A stretch of 64,000 bases of DNA from Spirometra erinaceieuropaei (GCA_902702965.1 CACRXP010000066.1:1278504-1342503); one strand, 5' to 3'. Numbered from the stretch's first letter, positions 1 to 10,824 are shown. Program-made: numbers and translations. Notes: generated from the sequence alone by a model not told the origin.

Positions 1-545
1 CAACCCTTTATTTGACGATTCATAGATGACGTAGGTGTTTGGCATCGTCATTGCCTACCAGCCGGCGTCCTTCCTGCGCACAATAGTGTCTCGAATAGAA
101 TACCCCAAACCCGTGCAACTATGTAGGTCCTTCGTGCAGACGATGTTTTCCTGTTTGCAGACGCTGTGCTGTACACCTCTTCGTTGAACCACCCATAGCA
201 GCAGGGTGTAGGGTTGGCTGTTAGCGAATCATTTTTAGTAACCGTTACCACCCAACATGACTACACAACAAGTGCCAGTTGACGTCGCCTAGGATCTATT
301 TTTATGCTTGCCAATCTTCGACATTGTATCAATGCGATATTGCCGCTGAAAATGCTGCATCTGAAGCCTTGATTGGCACCAGGAATCGGGTTCGATCTTG
401 GGCTTAAAACCTGAAGAAGGAGAATTCCTTATTCTTTCTCACCGGATCTCTCATTCGAGCTGAACTCGCACAGCACTAACGGCAGTCTCGCGAGGATGGA
501 TGACGAACGCCTATCCAAGCGACTATTACACGACGATGTACAAAG
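1..545 (+). pseudogene. RTE-like LINE C-terminal relic, copy D
   Basis: This is a decayed copy of a repeat that recurs at about 36350-37318, 39570-40560 and 47466-48450, there on the minus strand. Around 489-540 the plus strand reads ARMDDERLSKRL. That resembles the motif (RMDDERLPKRLF) which, as I recall it, lies near the C-terminus of RTE-type LINE reverse transcriptase proteins. The part at 40-290 matches the upstream section of the other copies. No continuous frame survives. The left end is cut by the window edge, and the copy ends near 545-577. The RTE assignment is recalled family knowledge; the repeat relationship is visible directly. Confidence 0.5.
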
Positions 546-577
546 CTGTATAGTGTGTAGGTCCTTCGTGCAGACGA
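122..577 (+). repeat. 22-bp direct repeat pair
   Basis: TGTAGGTCCTTCGTGCAGAC followed by GA occurs at 122-143 and again at 556-577. The second copy lies at the edge of the RTE-like relic, just before the PLE fragment begins. It may mark a target-site duplication or a template switch; which of these it is cannot be told from the sequence. Confidence 0.6.
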
Positions 578-596
578 CTTTATATACGTAAATACG

Positions 597-1345
597 AACA
601 TAAACTAACCATCCGCCGATGCGACTCTTTGTCATTTGAGTTTGCGCACGCCCTTGAATGCAAACACCACTTCAATTGGGAAGGAACTGACGTTGTTACC
701 ATTACTAAGACCGGACAGGATCGAGAATTCCTTGAAGCCTATCAATCTTACACGACTAGCATCAATCACCGTGTCGATCTGGACGCTCATTACGAAAGGT
801 CTGCGTGCCCGGCTACTGAATTGCACCCACGACCAAACAACAACCGCTAATTCTTATTGGGACATGTAGAATCTCACCATTTCGCTACCACCACTTCAGA
901 CACTGCGAACCGCAACTGCAATCTCTAACACCCCCTAAGGTGGCGTACTGACATCCGCCCCATGCCGGATCGACGACCACTAAGTCCCATTGAGTCGCCA
1001 TCCCACCTACCCTGCAATACAGGAATTCGTAACAGCCCTCTTCCCTCCCTCGCTCCAAATCCTAGCCTAATTATGTGCCTACCCTTTCATACACTATTTG
1101 CTTGCCTGTTAGTGCCTGTCCTGTCGCTTTAACCAATTTACTCCGACAATTTCACTTTCTCCTCCGACAATTTCGTCTGACCAGCGGTTGGTGCCAACAG
1201 CTCAAAAATTCACACGTAAAATTCGAATTTTCCAGACGAGCCTTCTATTTCCATCGCATTATCTCGGACTGCACACTATCTCAATTATTAATCATGTATA
1301 TATGTATATACGGCATAGGTATTATGCCGTATTCCAGACATAGGT
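597..1345 (+). mobile_element. Penelope-like element A, 3' end only (GIY-YIG C-terminus plus 3' UTR)
   Basis: From about 597 the plus strand encodes the last part of a PLE protein: an EHKLTIRR stretch, a segment around FNWEGTDVV, and SINHRVDLDAHYE, ending at the stop near 850. This aligns closely with the C-terminus of the PLE at 58588-59965, which has EHKLAVRRRD, FNWDNTVV and SINRHVDLDAHYE. The downstream UTR also matches (about 1000-1330 with 59640-59950). The 5' part, including the reverse transcriptase, is missing, as is usual for truncated copies. The element would be mobilised by a PLE reverse transcriptase with a GIY-YIG endonuclease, but this copy is dead. Confidence 0.75.
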
Positions 1346-1687
1346 ACTAACGTAAAGTCCAGACACGTGTTTCGCCGATATTCTGCCGCTGTGTGGCACA
1401 GCTGTTAGGGGTTCGTTCTCTCAGTCGGTCCCGCAGCGTACTCCTTGCGGCTTCTGGTATATGAGCTCCAGAGAGGAAAAAGACGAATATTACTAAAAAT
1501 TATTCAGTACAAGACATGGAGTAAAGTCTCCGAGATAGGACATTTTAGAGTCAGACTCAAAATTTCCCCGAGACCTAAGTCAGCATATAGAACGCTGGGG
1601 GACTCACTGAGAAGCCGCACGCCTCGCAGCTGTGTCACACATCAACAGAATATTGGCGAAACACGTGTCTGGGCTTTTAGTTAGTAC
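1346..1687. repeat. Inverted repeat with GAAACACGTGTC core
   Basis: About 1346-1441 is homologous to the reverse complement of about 1588-1687, with 146 bases between the arms. Each arm contains CGAAACACGTGTC (minus strand on the left, plus strand on the right). I associate this string with the 3' half of hammerhead ribozymes in PLE pseudo-LTRs. The CUGANGA half is not intact, so this is at best a relic. Confidence 0.55.
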
Positions 1688-1904
1688 GTATCTCAGGAAC
1701 GCGGTATAATACGCTTGCCATGTGCATTTCATACTACCTGAAGTACTATTTGTTTTTAGAATGGGCATAACGTGGTCATTCCACAGTATTTTATTGTCGT
1801 CCATTTGAGCTTTCATTGAAATTTAGACTCTGACCCTAAAGCATCATGTCCAGGAGACTTAATTCCATGTCCTGCATTGAATAATTTCTGAAATCATTCG
1901 CTTG

Positions 1905-1922
1905 ATATATATATATATATAT
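1905..1922. repeat. (AT)n microsatellite
   Basis: Perfect AT dinucleotide run directly before SINE copy 1. Similar AT runs follow copies 1 and 2 (2233-2245 and 2752-2770), so they behave as SINE tails or preferred targets. Confidence 0.9.
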
Positions 1923-2243
1923 GTTAGCGGGCGCTCACCGATCGGGAGAGAGAGCTAGAGGGAGAGCCCTTAAGGCACAACGGAACTAGTGAGTTCCGTA
2001 TGAACGATCGGTGAGCGCCGCCTACCAATGTATATTCCCGATCGAAAACCGACAGGGCAATGGGCTCGTGGCCCGGTGAGTAGAGGCGTTGAATTCTAAA
2101 CCAACAGGTCGCGACTTCGAGGCTCGGGTGTTCCACACTTCGGGCTTGGGTATGGCTGGCTGACGACGGCTAATAAGCCAGAAATGGCCATTCCAGTCTC
2201 CCTTGTCTTTGTCGGTAATATCATTCTGCCTACATATATATAT
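1923..2243 (+). mobile_element. tRNA-derived SINE, copy 1
   Basis: The head contains a short inverted repeat: GCGGGCGCTCACCGATCG near 1927 and its reverse complement near 2005-2022. A tRNA-like block follows at about 2062-2131, starting GGGCTCGTGGCCC. The 3' domain (about 2157-2217) reads CTGGCTGACGACGGCTAATA and onward, and an AT tail ends the copy. The same block order recurs at 2430-2770 and on the minus strand at 58262-58137. SINEs are non-coding and depend on a LINE for mobility. I saw no shared 3' tail with the LINEs in this window, so the partner is unknown. Confidence 0.65.
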
Positions 2244-2244
2244 A

Positions 2245-2560
2245 TGATGACGGATGGGTGCTCACCGATCAGGTTATGGAACATGCTCGTTCCGCTGTGC
2301 CTTGGGGCTCATAATAGAACCCTCGCAGGCGGTCGCACTGCGACTAGTGGAAGATATACATGAGATGAAGCCGACAAAGACAAGGGAGACCGGAATGGCC
2401 ATTTCTGGCTTATTAGCCGTCATCAGCCAGTCGGCTTCATCTCATCGTTATCTACCACTAGTCGCTGTGCGACTGCCTGCGAGGGTTCTAGTATGAGCCC
2501 CAAGGCACGGCGGAACGAGCATGTTCCGTAACCTGATCGGTGAGCACCCATCTGTCATCA
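2245..2560. repeat. Fold-back palindrome of SINE sequence (131-bp arms)
   Basis: Left arm 2245-2375 and right arm 2430-2560 are reverse complements with about 10 mismatches and no gaps. They are separated by a 54-base spacer (2376-2429), which is the SINE 3' domain in inverse orientation. The right arm runs on into the tRNA-like block of SINE copy 2. The structure is therefore two SINE heads facing outward from an inverted tail, probably produced by a fold-back or template switch during reverse transcription. Confidence 0.85.
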
Positions 2561-2770
2561 TTGATATTCCCGATCACAACCGACAGGACAACGGGCTCGT
2601 GGATTAATGGTAGAGCGTCAGACTCCATGACCAAAGATCCCGGGTTCGAATCTCAAGTGATCCACACTTGGGGTTGGATATGACTGGCTGATGACTGCTA
2701 ATAAGCCAGAAATGGCCATTTCGGTCTCTCTTGTCTTTGTCTGCTTCATCGCATATATATATATATATAT
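2430..2770 (+). mobile_element. tRNA-derived SINE, copy 2
   Basis: The head (2430-2560) is also the right arm of the palindrome. A spacer with CCGATCACAACCGACAGGAC follows, then a tRNA-like block (2593-2662), a 3' domain (about 2687-2747) with GGCTAATAAGCCAG, also found at 2157-2217, and an AT tail at 2752-2770. The order matches copy 1. The polymerase III B-box is better preserved here than in copy 1. Confidence 0.7.
2593..2662 (+). other. tRNA-like head of SINE copy 2, resembling tRNA-Trp
   Basis: The block reads GGGCTCGTGG, then ATGGTAGAGCGTC, then GACTCCATGA, then GGGTTCGAATC. From memory, eukaryotic tRNA-Trp has CTCGTGGCGCAATGGTAG, GACTCCAGA (anticodon CCA) and a GTTCAA T-loop in the same order. 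GGTTCGAATC is a consensus B-box. The acceptor ends do not pair well and the block sits inside a repeated element, so it is a SINE promoter rather than a working tRNA gene. Confidence 0.6.
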
Positions 2771-3760
2771 GTTTTGTCCATCATCCCCATAATAAGAATA
2801 AAAAAGGCTATTCCACATGCTAAACAATATTTGTGCTGACGTTTCGGAGACTTCCTCGTTTCCATCATTTGACTAGTGGTAGGGCATTTGTTCCTTTCTA
2901 GCCCCGAGTTGTTCTGTCTCTCCGCCTGTCTCGTGTTATAGGCATGCCTGATGCACGAACTCTGACCTTCCTGCTGGCGGGGGATTGGCTTCGGTCTCTG
3001 CGTGGGCGACCGCTGTTGCGCTCGTGAGGCGTCTGTCATCTTACCGGCCGTCGCTGTCGCTGCTAGGTCTGTATGCCTGTGTCTCCTTCCCTTTTCGTCG
3101 ACACTCACGTATGAAGGATCGTGGGTAACCACTAGTTGCGAATATGGAATGTAGATATTTCGCTTCCTCCCTTCCCGTCGTGGTCACTACAGTGTGCTTG
3201 AACTCGTTGGATAAGAGCTCTGACACAACTGCGTTTGTGACCAAAAGAGTGGTTCCTTCGGAATTGGAGGTTGCGTCTGGTATTCGTCGCCTTACGATAT
3301 ACCGTAGTTCTTATCCTCTCACTAGCCGTCCTTGCATTGCAACATTTACGTCAAGGAATGGCAACTGGCTGTTTTTCTCCTCTTCCATTATTAATTGGAT
3401 GTCGGGGAATATTAAGTTCAACAAGATATTGAAGTCCTGAGCGTCGTTCCTCTTGATGACGATAAATGTGTCGTCGACGTATTGGGCCCAGAAATTTGGG
3501 GAGCAGGAACGAAAGACCAGTGGTTCAGGACTCTGCAGAACAGCCTCGGCAATTTACCCAGACAGCGGGGAGTCCATCAGTTTTCCTTTCTTTTGCTCGT
3601 AAACCCGGTTGTTGAAAGTGAAGAATTTTCTGAGGCAACATTCAAGGAGTTTGATGACGTGCATTCGTTTAAATCTTTGATCATTTTCATAAAGCTTTTC
3701 CTAAAGAAGCTAATTAACGGTACTGTTGGCAAGGCAGGATGGAATGGAGGGGAATTAAGG
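2771..3760 (-). pseudogene. Penelope-like element relic, reverse transcriptase middle and C-terminal parts
   Basis: Read on the minus strand, a PLE reverse transcriptase is recognisable. The segment KGKLMDSPLSG (family form MGSPISG) comes first, then the catalytic box YVDDTFIVIK (codons from 3481 downward), then LPFLDVNVA, and GYPRSFI in the thumb near 3150. A stop interrupts the frame after the FLDV block, and the second half is in another frame. The 3' end near 2870-2830 has TCCGAAACGTCAGC, shared with the PLE at 27604-28580. No GIY-YIG domain is recognised. The region is broken and non-functional. Confidence 0.7.
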
Positions 3761-4831
3761 TGACCGCGAATATTATCATCTCCTTTGGCTCTATGTATAG
3801 ATGTTTGTTACTCCCCAGGAACTGCTCAGCTGACTTCAACGTCCATTCGAAATCCTCGATCAGGAAATGGAATTGTTGGTAAGGCGACTTCAACAGTCGA
3901 AATGTCGGAGTGTCGCGTGCGGAAACTATGGGGTGTGTTTTGACTTCATTCAGCCATCCATAATCCTGACCAGCAGCTTTAACCAGAAACCCAAGCCTGT
4001 TCTCGTTCACGGTGCAGATGGTCCACAGAGGGGTCTAACACATGGGTCATAAGCACTTCATTGAATCGACGTTCATCAGTACCTCGTTAACTGCCATTCT
4101 CTGCCGCTGCAGATCCGGTATTTATTTTCTCAGGATGGGGCGTACATCGATTTACTGGCTTTCCGGAAAAAAACATGCTTCATATGGCTCATAGGGGTTC
4201 AGGAACAGGTAAAAACTTATTGTGCGAATAAACCGTATCCACTTATATACATGCAAAGTATCAGTGCCAAAACTGCCAACGAAGACGAAAATACCATTTT
4301 GGGCTTATTTGCCGTAACTAGTTAGCTAGATCCGATCCTACTTTATGAAATTCCTGGGCCTCCAACGCGCGACCTGTTGTTTGCAAGTTAATCTTCCTAG
4401 CCACTGCATTGCGGGGTCGATTTCTAGGCGAGTAAGGAAAATATGTTTGATAAATTTTCGACTCCCATTCCCCAAGATGTAAATCAAGTGCGCAAAAACT
4501 GCTTCGGATACTACCTGTACTCAATGATCAAATTATTGTGATTGCAGTTCCATCCGTCTTGGTTTACTCAGCCTCACCACATCCCTCGTTTCATAATCGT
4601 GAATGACGAAAAAACATGGCTTCGCTTGGTTAATAGGGTACAAAAACGTTTAATCTTCTTTGGTACATGTATGCCTCTTTAAAGAATTACGACAGAGTTT
4701 AGTCTTCATCATGTCCGGCTACCTTGAGCATGGTTATTGACTATTAGCTTATGGCAAACTTAGGACTAAGAAATCTTTTATTGCTTACGACTCATAAAGT
4801 AATTTATCTTGTATTATTACTTGAAACAAAC

Positions 4832-5329
4832 CTGACCTGGATGAAAAATACAGATCACATCGTCGTGAAAAGGGAATTTGTGAAGTTTATGTTTAACGAC
4901 CAGAGGGCTGTAGAGATGAGGGAAGCGCTGAGGCAGTTCGCGTACAAGAAAATCCCCGATGTGCATTTGTACGAAACCCTCGCCTACAATGCACACTTGG
5001 GAGCCCCTGGCGCCTGTCGGAATCTCCAGAAGTTCGCTGATGAGAACGTGTAGGTACTTAGACATCCGAAATTAATTCGCCTTAAACATTGGAGACCAAA
5101 TCCGTGTCCTACCAAGTACGTCCATGATATTTGCATTCTCGGATCTCAACATTTGCCGGAATTGATCAACCTCCACAAGTTATTTGCCAACAAGTTCCAT
5201 CAGGACTATTTTCCCAAAGGATATGACTGTCTTGAGTACGCAATTGCTGATCGCGCCTACAAGGGTCCAGCAGCCGGCTTCGATCCTTCCACTTTCGCGA
5301 ACCTATACTGCTCTTCTGACCACATATAA
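4832..5329 (+). pseudogene. Duplicated exon 2 of core-2 beta-1,6-GlcNAc-transferase, inactivated
   Basis: The segment aligns codon for codon with exon 2 of the minus-strand gene (29883-29386). Both are exactly 498 bases and end SSDHI-stop. Three defects are visible. The bases before the exon are AC instead of the AG acceptor. An in-frame TAG at 5051-5053 replaces GAT. At the position of the likely catalytic glutamate (PPEQLYGTL in the gene) this copy reads IPDVHLYETL. It retains GAPGACRN, KLFANKF and DCLEYAIADRAYKG. No first exon lies upstream on this strand. It is an orphan exon carried by the inverted duplication. Confidence 0.85.
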
Positions 5330-7120
5330 CTGATTGAAATCCAGACCGCATGTTTTGCAGCTTGTGTAGAATTGACTAATGTTGCTACCTGCAAAAGAAT
5401 ACCCAAAGCATTAATACCTGGTTCCCTGTATAATTTCAATGCAAGTCGTGGTATCTTCACCCGCTTATGTGCGTTTACACTCCAAGGTTAGATTACGGGT
5501 GCACAAATACTTGCTGAATGGGTATTCCCCGATGTAGTATTCTCTTAATGCTAATATGTAGATTTAAATTCACGAGCGTTCTGACACGTAGAGCGAATTG
5601 CATATGGATCAGGGAGGTCAGTATCAGGTTTTGTGCTGTCTTTCATTCGCCATGGATATGCGAATTCATTTTTTACTTTTGCTATGATCCTCAGTGTTCG
5701 TATTTTTTTGGGAATTGGTGGACATGTCGACCAGACGCTCTATGCCCATATATGCAACCCAGGAATCAAAACATTTTTCCAAATGGGTCTTAGGACGAAG
5801 GGCAAGTTTTATGTGTAATCACAACCCTCAAGACCAAGGATTTAACCAATCATTTCCAGATTCACCCGATTCCTGCTTGTTGACGAGCTGAGTAGGCGGG
5901 CCGGAAATGACTTTGGGAAATATCTGTCCACGGCATTCGTGGAAGAAAATTAAGACTGATGCATTCAATTTCGTCCCCCCCCTCCCTTCCTTAACAGGGG
6001 TATTATAATAAACGTACAGAAACACATATTGCTTGGATGCGTACGTTCGGATGTAGAAGTTGGCACACGGAGTGTGCGAGCTGATGATACAAACATAATT
6101 GGTTTTCTTGCAAACTACTAAGGCAGTCAGTTTCAGTCACCGAAAGAGGCCAACCCTGAACTTGGAATCTTGGACGCCGCAAAGATATAATCTGCACAAT
6201 CATATATCCGTGTTTCCATGTATACGGTGGTGCCTGCTCAGGTTGAAGAAGTAACTACCGTTGGAGGCGGACAGAGGAAGGGACACAGTGCTTGTTCCTG
6301 GAACCGACAGCATTGGACGAGCTGCTGGTTAAGTTCTTTGCTTCCAACAATCACAATATAGGTGCCTTTGGAAATAGTCGCGAGCACTGCGTGACAACAC
6401 GCAACGGGTACTCTGAAAAAAGACCCACTAAACATTTCATGCATAAGTTCACTAGGCATCATAATTTCTTGTCTTCCAGCGAACTGATATTTCCAGCGGA
6501 AATAAAAGTATTAGCAGATATGTCCTCATAATGTGTACTTGCAGTTATATCATCAACTAGATGCGCGTTTATTCGTTCCACTTCAAGGGCTATTAAACAA
6601 ACATATTTTTCACTTTACTTGAGAATTCATGCATTATGATCCCAATAGTTGCAAGCAATTGTAAAATTGTTATGAAGTGACTCATAAGTGGCATTGTAAA
6701 GTATAGCGAATTGAGACATGTGTGGGATTAGTAAGCGCTGATGTGCAATTTGCTTGTATATACAACCCAGTCGTACTCCATTTACTCTCAAACACCACCG
6801 TCTTCAGCATTTTAAAGGCTCATGCTTAAAAGCTGATTAAAATAATCTGCCACAGGCCCTCTTTTTGGGCTCAAATTGTTTGCATTTACGTCCCTGGTTG
6901 ACGGTATTGCTCACAAGGCTAGCAGGTATCAAGGTATTTTTAGTGCATATCTTGCAACCTAAGTAAAACGTAAATACCCATTGAGAGGACAGTTTAAGGC
7001 GATAAATTTACCTGCGTCCCATCGCTGACCTCAAGAGGCACAAGATATACGCATGAAACTTCAACGATGTGGTTATGTAGCCCAACTTGATAGACGCAAT
7101 ACAATTGGGTTTGGGACTAT

Positions 7121-7242
7121 GGTTTTAGGGTTAGCAATTATAGCTAGAGGTTAGGATTAGAGGTTAGGGGTTTGAGTTAAGGGTTATTTTTTAGGAATTC
7201 GAGTAAGGGATTCGAGATAGGGATAAGGGTTAGTGATTAGGG
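7121..7242 (+). repeat. Degenerate interstitial telomere-like tract (TTAGGG type)
   Basis: The tract is a run of TTAGGG-like units: GGTTTTAGGGTTAG, AGGTTAGGATTAG, AGGTTAGGGG, AAGGGTTA, TAAGGG and AGTGATTAGGG. The matching tract in the other duplicate arm is split by a PLE. TTAGGG is the common metazoan telomere unit, so this may be an old internalised telomere or a telomerase-filled break. Confidence 0.6.
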
Positions 7243-7490
7243 AAACTATTTCTGAACCACTCAAAGTAAAACGGCACATTAACAATAGCTTTTCTTTTGT
7301 ACACAACTATATCTGAAAGGCTTTCTAGTCGCTTTTCTACAGGAGGACATAAATCGAACTGGTGAGAAGGAGGCGGCCATAATGCATACATTTTCAATGC
7401 CGCCCAGTGAACTTCACTTAAATCCATACTAAATAATGCAGTTCGTCAAAGGACAACAGAGTTATCTTCGGTCTATTGTGAAATTCCGCC

Positions 7491-7850
7491 TTAGTCGGAG
7501 CACCTTGTGATTTCTTGGACTGCATCATGGAAAGCAATTAGGAACTTTTTGTCCGTGTGGATGACACAGATGTTCTGCATCTGATATATGAGGCGCAGTA
7601 GTCGCTCCGCACAATTAACGTCATAATATACGTGGGAAGATAGGCCAGGTAATCTCCCTCTCTCCCCCTCACCTCCGTCCATTTCTTGGAAGCAGGCTTT
7701 TCCTGAAGTCTTTGCAATATCCGCGGAAAAGCTTTTTTGCAAGCAGGTGTCCGCGTGTATGCAGGCGTGTCAGGCGTTCTGCTTCTTCGGCAAGCTGTCC
7801 GACAAGAGGACTTAGCATCGTTACATCAGGGGTGCTCGGCAAAAGAGGTT
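7491..7850 (-). pseudogene. Core-2 GlcNAc-transferase paralogue, N-terminal catalytic fragment
   Basis: On the minus strand, ERLLRLIYQMQNICVIHTDKK followed by HDAVQEITRC parallels ARLLRLIYRPQNFYAIHVDKK and YKAVQEVAKC in exon 1 at 35326-34577. Upstream, in other frames, LVGQLAEEAERL and a cysteine-rich segment may match the exon 1 stem region. The frame stops at 7491 just after the cysteine, before the part corresponding to GKWKYLITLTGQELPLKTN. There is no start and no partner exon, so this is a relic of a further family member on the same strand as the intact gene. Confidence 0.6.
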
Positions 7851-7859
7851 GTCCTTACT

Positions 7860-9720
7860 TACCTGAGTGTCAGAGCCAACCAGATTTGTGGGACGCAAAG
7901 ACCGAAAAGGAGGGAGTCCAAAGATAAAGACATCACAATAGGAAACAGATGTCGCATCTGTTATAGAAGTATCGTCGGATTAATTTGGTGGTCGCCTTGT
8001 TACCTGATGTCGTTTAGAATACGGTTGAAATTACTGGAGGCAATGTTAAATGTCCTACGTCACGTTGTGTCTTCTAATTGGTTAACAATCCATTATGAGC
8101 GCACTGGTTTCTGTGTCCTCGCGACCATTTGTTGGATTCTATAGATTCCCAGAAGCGTTTCATGAGTATCGCAGATGTAAAACTTCGGTGTATCTCTGCG
8201 TAGGCGCAGGTCATCGCTAGACACTTCAGTCTTCTGCTTCCCTGTGCAATTCCTAGTAACAGGTCCAGTTGCTGGCAGCCTCTCAAATCCCTCACTACTG
8301 TCATGTGTGCTGAGTAGTGCATTAGAGCAGGCAAAGGAGGTCAGATGTAGAGATATGATTTGCTTTATAGCAGCCACTGACAGAGGCGTTTAGATGTGCA
8401 TTTCGTCATCACGTGCATGAGTACTGTTCAGTCCAACAATTACCGACTGGGTTAAGAGACACAAGCAAGCGCAACCCCAGGTTTGTCGCACTTGTCATTG
8501 GAATCCGGAATATTTGGTTAATGATACGAAAATACTGCCATTCTGTTCTGCTTGTATTTTTGGCACTCCAACGCTGCACATAAATATTCCTTTGCAGGAT
8601 AATAGTACAATTCACGTCTTCTATGGTCCTCTAGAATTTGCGATCATCCATAATCGCGCATAGCCTGAATTTACCCCAACCACAAACAAATTGTATTAAC
8701 AGCACTATGGAGAACCGTCTAAGATCAGAAAATTTGGTGACACCAAATTTAGCAGGGCTTCGCATCTCTGAATATCCCCTGACAGAGTCCTTTTTGCCTT
8801 CCCAGCAAGACTTCTCTAAGGGCTACGTTAGGTTATCAAGGAGGCCTAGGCTAGATAGAATCTTTATGGGAGCTGCCAATGCGTAAAATAGGTGGACTAA
8901 GCTCCTACGAAACGTCCAGTCAGTAAAACCTCAGACCGTAATTCCAAACAATCCAGAACGGTACTTACATAACTGTTCTCCACCACGTCTTGATTGAGCT
9001 CTCCTACAGGTACTAGCTCTTGGCCCGAAGTTTTGTATTGCACGGAGGATACCGAAACAGTTAGAGCTATAAATCCAATTTCAGAGTCTCTTTAGTCAGA
9101 CAGCATATCGAAAACCCACCGAAGCTAGAGAAGTTGATTGTCTTAAGTCGAGGCAGACGTACCACAACGCGCGCGGTTTGAATTTTGAGTTGCAAGAAGG
9201 GAGTTTTTCAATCGAGTCTCTTCACTGAAAACGACTGTCCTTCGTCAAAAAGTGGATTATAAATCGCGTTTCTGGCTACGATTCTCCAGCTAGCTCCATC
9301 GCTACTCTTATCGTTCGATCAGAACAAACTTCAGCAAAAACGGTCTTTCTGTCGGAAATCTCGGCCTACCTATAGAATTCGATATGAAACTTTCGAGCTC
9401 AGACGGATTTGCCTTTCCCGAGATTTCTACCGACTGGACGCTCTGAGGGCCTACTTGGATTGAGAAACTGGATCGTAAACAACAATTACTCGATCCACAC
9501 GGAACATCGACAGGACTTTCTCTGGGACAACCATTCTCTTTCGGACCACTTCTTTGCCAACAGCCCCGCGGGACCCTTCTTCCAAAAACGACTGAGTCGC
9601 TTGTTACTTGCTTCATATCGTTCCCTACCTGCTTCATATCGTTCGTCTGGTTAAATAGCGCTTCGAACATCCTTAAAAACTTCTCCAGTTTATATACTCG
9701 AAAATGGTAGTCGAACAAGT
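7860..9720. other. No recognised feature
   Basis: Short open frames occur on both strands (for example 8638-8886 and 9308-9718) but lack recognisable motifs, splice context or repeat matches within the window. I assign nothing here. Confidence 0.4.
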
Positions 9721-9939
9721 GCCTTCAGGATGTGCTCAAAAAGTGCGCCCCAAATGGGAATCGAACCCAGTCAAGGTGGTGACGAGGGCTGCGTCGTTTC
9801 CAATAGACCACAGACGCGCAGCATACGAGCTAAAAATAATGGTGTAATAAACAATGCACATTGTCTAGGTGAATGTAACATCAGCTTCCCCATTATCAAA
9901 TCTTCTGCCAAACGGGCCAGGAGTTTAGTAACCGTAATG

Positions 9940-10278
9940 GATGGCAACTACAAGAACGAACATAAAACACATGCGGCATGTTTCAGACTTCTCCAGAAAG
10001 TCTTGGAGATAGAGAATGAGATAAAAGACCTAAAAATAGAAGTGGGGAAGTTGACGAAACATCCTCGCCATTCACCCGTAAAGAGAAAGTCGGCGATGTC
10101 TGACCCTCAGAAAACAAAGAGAACATATTCAAGCACAGTCCCATTAACTGGATCAGCCGCCAAGGAAGAAGACTGCCCGTCTAAGGAAGAAATCACAACT
10201 GAGAACCGACCTGTTGTGCAAGAAAAGAACGACAGAGAGGGATCTCGGGAAACACAGAAACGCCCCGGGGCATCCTGA
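9940..10278 (+). pseudogene. LINE 1 ORF1-like region
   Basis: The frame has a heptad-like stretch, LLQKVLEIENEIKDLKIEVG, followed by a lysine- and serine-rich tail (PVKRKSAMSDPQKTKRTYSS). A coiled coil followed by a basic region is typical of LINE ORF1 RNA-binding proteins, although no zinc knuckle or RRM is visible. It lies directly upstream of the ORF2 parts. A comparable segment, KINRLEEKMEKMKTLL, occurs in LINE 2 near 20605. The role is inferred from position and composition only. Confidence 0.45.
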
Positions 10279-10639
10279 AAAGAAAAAGCAGGTCAGACTG
10301 TTCGTACGAGAGAGCAGAGTCCACACACAATGCCAGCAAATACCACACTGCCGAAGGATGTGTCGTACGACTCGGTTGGTGAGGAACCCAGTGGTAGCTA
10401 CGCCCTCACAGCTGTTTCTGAGTCAAACGATGACAAAGGAAATTGGCGAAATTCTGAACGTGTGTGTGAAAATAAACGTAGCAGCTCTCTTCCAAACAGG
10501 CATCTCTAACGAAAACGAAACATCGTCATAAAGGGAGCTCCTGAGTCCAATTCTTCTACTGCAAAAGAAAGAATCGAACACGATCTCAACCTCTTTCAAA
10601 CATATTCAAATGCCGTCTTTCAGGACGGAGAATGTGTTA

Positions 10640-10824
10640 CCGTGCACAAAGCTTTCCGTCTAGGAAACGCAGATTCGTCGCGTGCATTACCAAGGCCTCT
10701 TAAAATTCTTCTTGGAAATGAAGCCCAGGCCTCACATCTCCTAGAAGGGAGGATGGCTCATCGTCATTCGCATAAGGAAGTGTTTTTTCAGCCGGATTGC
10801 GAACCGACAGAAAGACAAAGATGA
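10640..10824 (+). pseudogene. LINE 1 ORF2 N-terminal extension
   Basis: HKAFRLGNADSSRALPRPLK, then ILLGNEAQASHLLEGR and EVFFQPDCEPTERQR, aligns with the same block in LINE 5 (PRPLKIVLES and EVFFQPDCSLQENE near 31240-31360), LINE 4 (GPRPLKVLM near 54765) and LINE 2 (FFFQPDYTPAER near 21590). The block precedes the endonuclease in all four copies, so it is a real conserved part of this LINE family. Its function is unknown to me. Confidence 0.6.

Larger units (their letters stand above)
3925..7312 (+). repeat. Inverted segmental duplication, left arm
   Basis: This arm is homologous to the reverse complement of about 27462-30800. Matching landmarks are the ATGGTCCACAGAGGGGTC block (about 4018 and 30700), the glycosyltransferase exon, the CGTACAGAAACACATATTGC block (about 6013 and 28760), and AGTGATTAGGG before the AACCACTCAAAG block (about 7230 and 27540). 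The arms differ by a block at about 6098-6940 present only here and a PLE present only in the other arm. Divergence is substantial, so the duplication is not recent. Confidence 0.8.

Noticed and set aside
2593..2662. Functional tRNA gene
   Set aside because: The acceptor stem does not pair and the block is one of several repeated SINE heads.
2746..3132. 128-codon open frame on the minus strand
   Set aside because: It overlaps the PLE relic in a different frame, is rich in Arg/Gln without motifs, and has no ATG context or splice support.
9308..9718. 136-codon minus-strand frame
   Set aside because: No motif, no repeat copy and no splice signals; random frames of this length occur in a 64-kb window.
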